From contig URNB01000101.1 in assembly GCA_900549055.1 (NCBI GenBank), positions 1 through 7,093 of the forward strand: DNA of 7,093 bases, in the 5' to 3' direction. Made by a program: the position numbers and the translations under genes. This DNA is from an uncultured Oscillospiraceae bacterium (GTDB lineage Bacteria; Bacillota; Clostridia; Oscillospirales; Acutalibacteraceae). Below the pieces are notes generated by a model that worked only from the letters and a program-made list of their open reading frames with translations, was not told the DNA's origin and did not search any database. This document shows, piece after piece, positions 6,542 through 7,093 of the stretch (position 1 is the first letter of the stretch; each line of letters begins with the position of its first letter).

Positions 6542-7093
6542 AAGCTGTTCAAATCCACCTGTTCAACCTTTCGGTCGTCAATTTCCTCGCCCAAAAGCAC
6601 CGAAGCGGTTTTTTTGAACGATCCCGGCTTATCGGTAACAAAAAAGCGGTGCGTTCCGATATTTTGACCTTCGTTTGCCGAGTCTGCTTTTTCAAGATAC
6701 TTTTTTACCGCCTGTGCCACCGCAACACCGGGGTTTATAAGCGTAACGCTCTCCCCCATAAACCGCCTTACCGCGTCCTCAAGCACCGGGTAATGCGTGC
6801 AGCCGAGTACCACCGCGTCGATTTCCGATTTTTCATACGGCTCGAACTGTTTTTCCAGATACTCGTCCAGAACAGGTCCCTCTAACATTCCGCCTTCGAT
6901 ATACTCCACAAGTCCCGGGCACGGCATCTTGATGATATTCGCCTCGCCCTCGTAGACATGCAGCATGGAATTAAATTTTGTCTGGGAGAGAGTCATCGGA
7001 GTCGCCATGACGACAACCTTTGAGTGCTCTTTCGCAAGCACCGCCGGCTTCAGCGCCGGTTCGATTCCGATCACCGGAATATCCTTCTTCTCA
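6535..7093 (-). CDS. murI: Glutamate racemase (5' end cut by window edge)
   Basis: Cofactor-independent racemase that converts L-glutamate to D-glutamate for peptidoglycan precursors, by a two-cysteine mechanism in the cytosol. About 185 codons are visible; the full protein is usually about 265 residues. The N-terminal third, with the first catalytic cysteine (usually in a CNTA motif), lies beyond the right edge. The visible part starts EKKDIPVIGIEPALKPA, the conserved segment after the first half-domain. It includes VVLGCTHYPVLEDAV, whose Cys (codon 6799-6801) and His form the second catalytic pair, then TLINPGVAVAQ, and ends with the clostridial-type tail RFFVTDKPGSF. The frame runs open through the edge, so the GTG at 7072-7074 is an internal Val codon and not a start. 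The stop overlaps the next gene's ATG (ATGTTAA, 7 nt). B. subtilis-type racemases read differently around the IGIEP segment, so this resembles the clostridial/E. coli wording there. Confidence 0.95.
   Translation of the reverse strand, partial: EKKDIPVIGIEPALKPAVLAKEHSKVVVMATPMTLSQTKFNSMLHVYEGEANIIKMPCPGLVEYIEGGMLEGPVLDEYLEKQFEPYEKSEIDAVVLGCTHYPVLEDAVRRFMGESVTLINPGVAVAQAVKKYLEKADSANEGQNIGTHRFFVTDKPGSFKKTASVLLGEEIDDRKVEQVDLNSLC
6554..6560 (-). promoter_or_regulatory. Weak ribosome binding site of the DUF1934 gene inside murI
   Basis: The minus strand reads AGGTGGA, 12 nt before the ATG at 6539-6541, within the last codons of murI. The imperfect site and long spacing are consistent with this start relying partly on ribosomes that have just finished murI. 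Confidence 0.45.

Larger units (their letters stand above)
1..7093 (-). other. Probable operon murI-DUF1934-argS-pncB-lipoprotein-lon
   Basis: Six genes run in one direction with junctions of -7, -1, 17, 39 and 17 nt. No gap holds a hairpin followed by a T run, and none is long enough for a full promoter plus leader, apart from a poor candidate in the 39-bp gap. A single transcript starting beyond the right edge is the simplest model. Promoters inside coding sequence, for instance in the lipoprotein gene ahead of lon, cannot be excluded by eye. Confidence 0.65.

Noticed and set aside
7072..7074. GTG as a possible start of murI
   Set aside because: The frame continues upstream to the window edge and the residues there (EKKDIP before VIGIEP) are conserved racemase sequence, so this GTG is an internal Val codon.

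Overview
The window is a compact run of six genes, all on the minus strand, read from right to left. The protein sequences look like those of an anaerobic low-GC-lineage Firmicute of the class Clostridia, plausibly a gut or rumen member of the Oscillospirales/Ruminococcaceae group. This is inferred from the Clostridia-like ArgRS, NAPRTase and Lon sequences, strong AGGAG-type ribosome binding sites, a lipobox-type secreted lipoprotein, and the pairing of a DUF1934 gene with argS as in Bacillus subtilis (ywiB-argS). The sequence alone does not fix a genus.

Layout in direction of transcription: the C-terminal two thirds of glutamate racemase (murI, 7093-6535, cut by the right edge); a DUF1934 protein (6541-6113); arginyl-tRNA synthetase (argS, 6113-4425); nicotinate phosphoribosyltransferase (pncB, 4407-2965); a small predicted lipoprotein of unknown function (2925-2356); and an almost complete LonA protease (2338-1, cut by the left edge just short of its C-terminus). 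The first two junctions overlap (7 nt, then 1 nt). The remaining gaps are 17, 39 and 17 bp. No stretch longer than 39 bp lacks a gene, and I see no terminator hairpin or convincing promoter in any gap. The simplest reading is one polycistronic unit or part of one, with its promoter beyond the right edge.

The products cover cell-wall precursor supply (D-glutamate), translation (Arg-tRNA), NAD salvage from nicotinate, an envelope lipoprotein and protein quality control. No pathway joins them; this is a housekeeping cluster.

I found no mobile element, CRISPR array, RNA gene, toxin-antitoxin pair or defence system. The two genes of unknown role are the DUF1934 protein, in conserved synteny with argS, and the lipoprotein, whose mature part looks like two copies of one helix-plus-strands module. 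I regard the lipoprotein as the most interesting item, but the window as a whole is ordinary.
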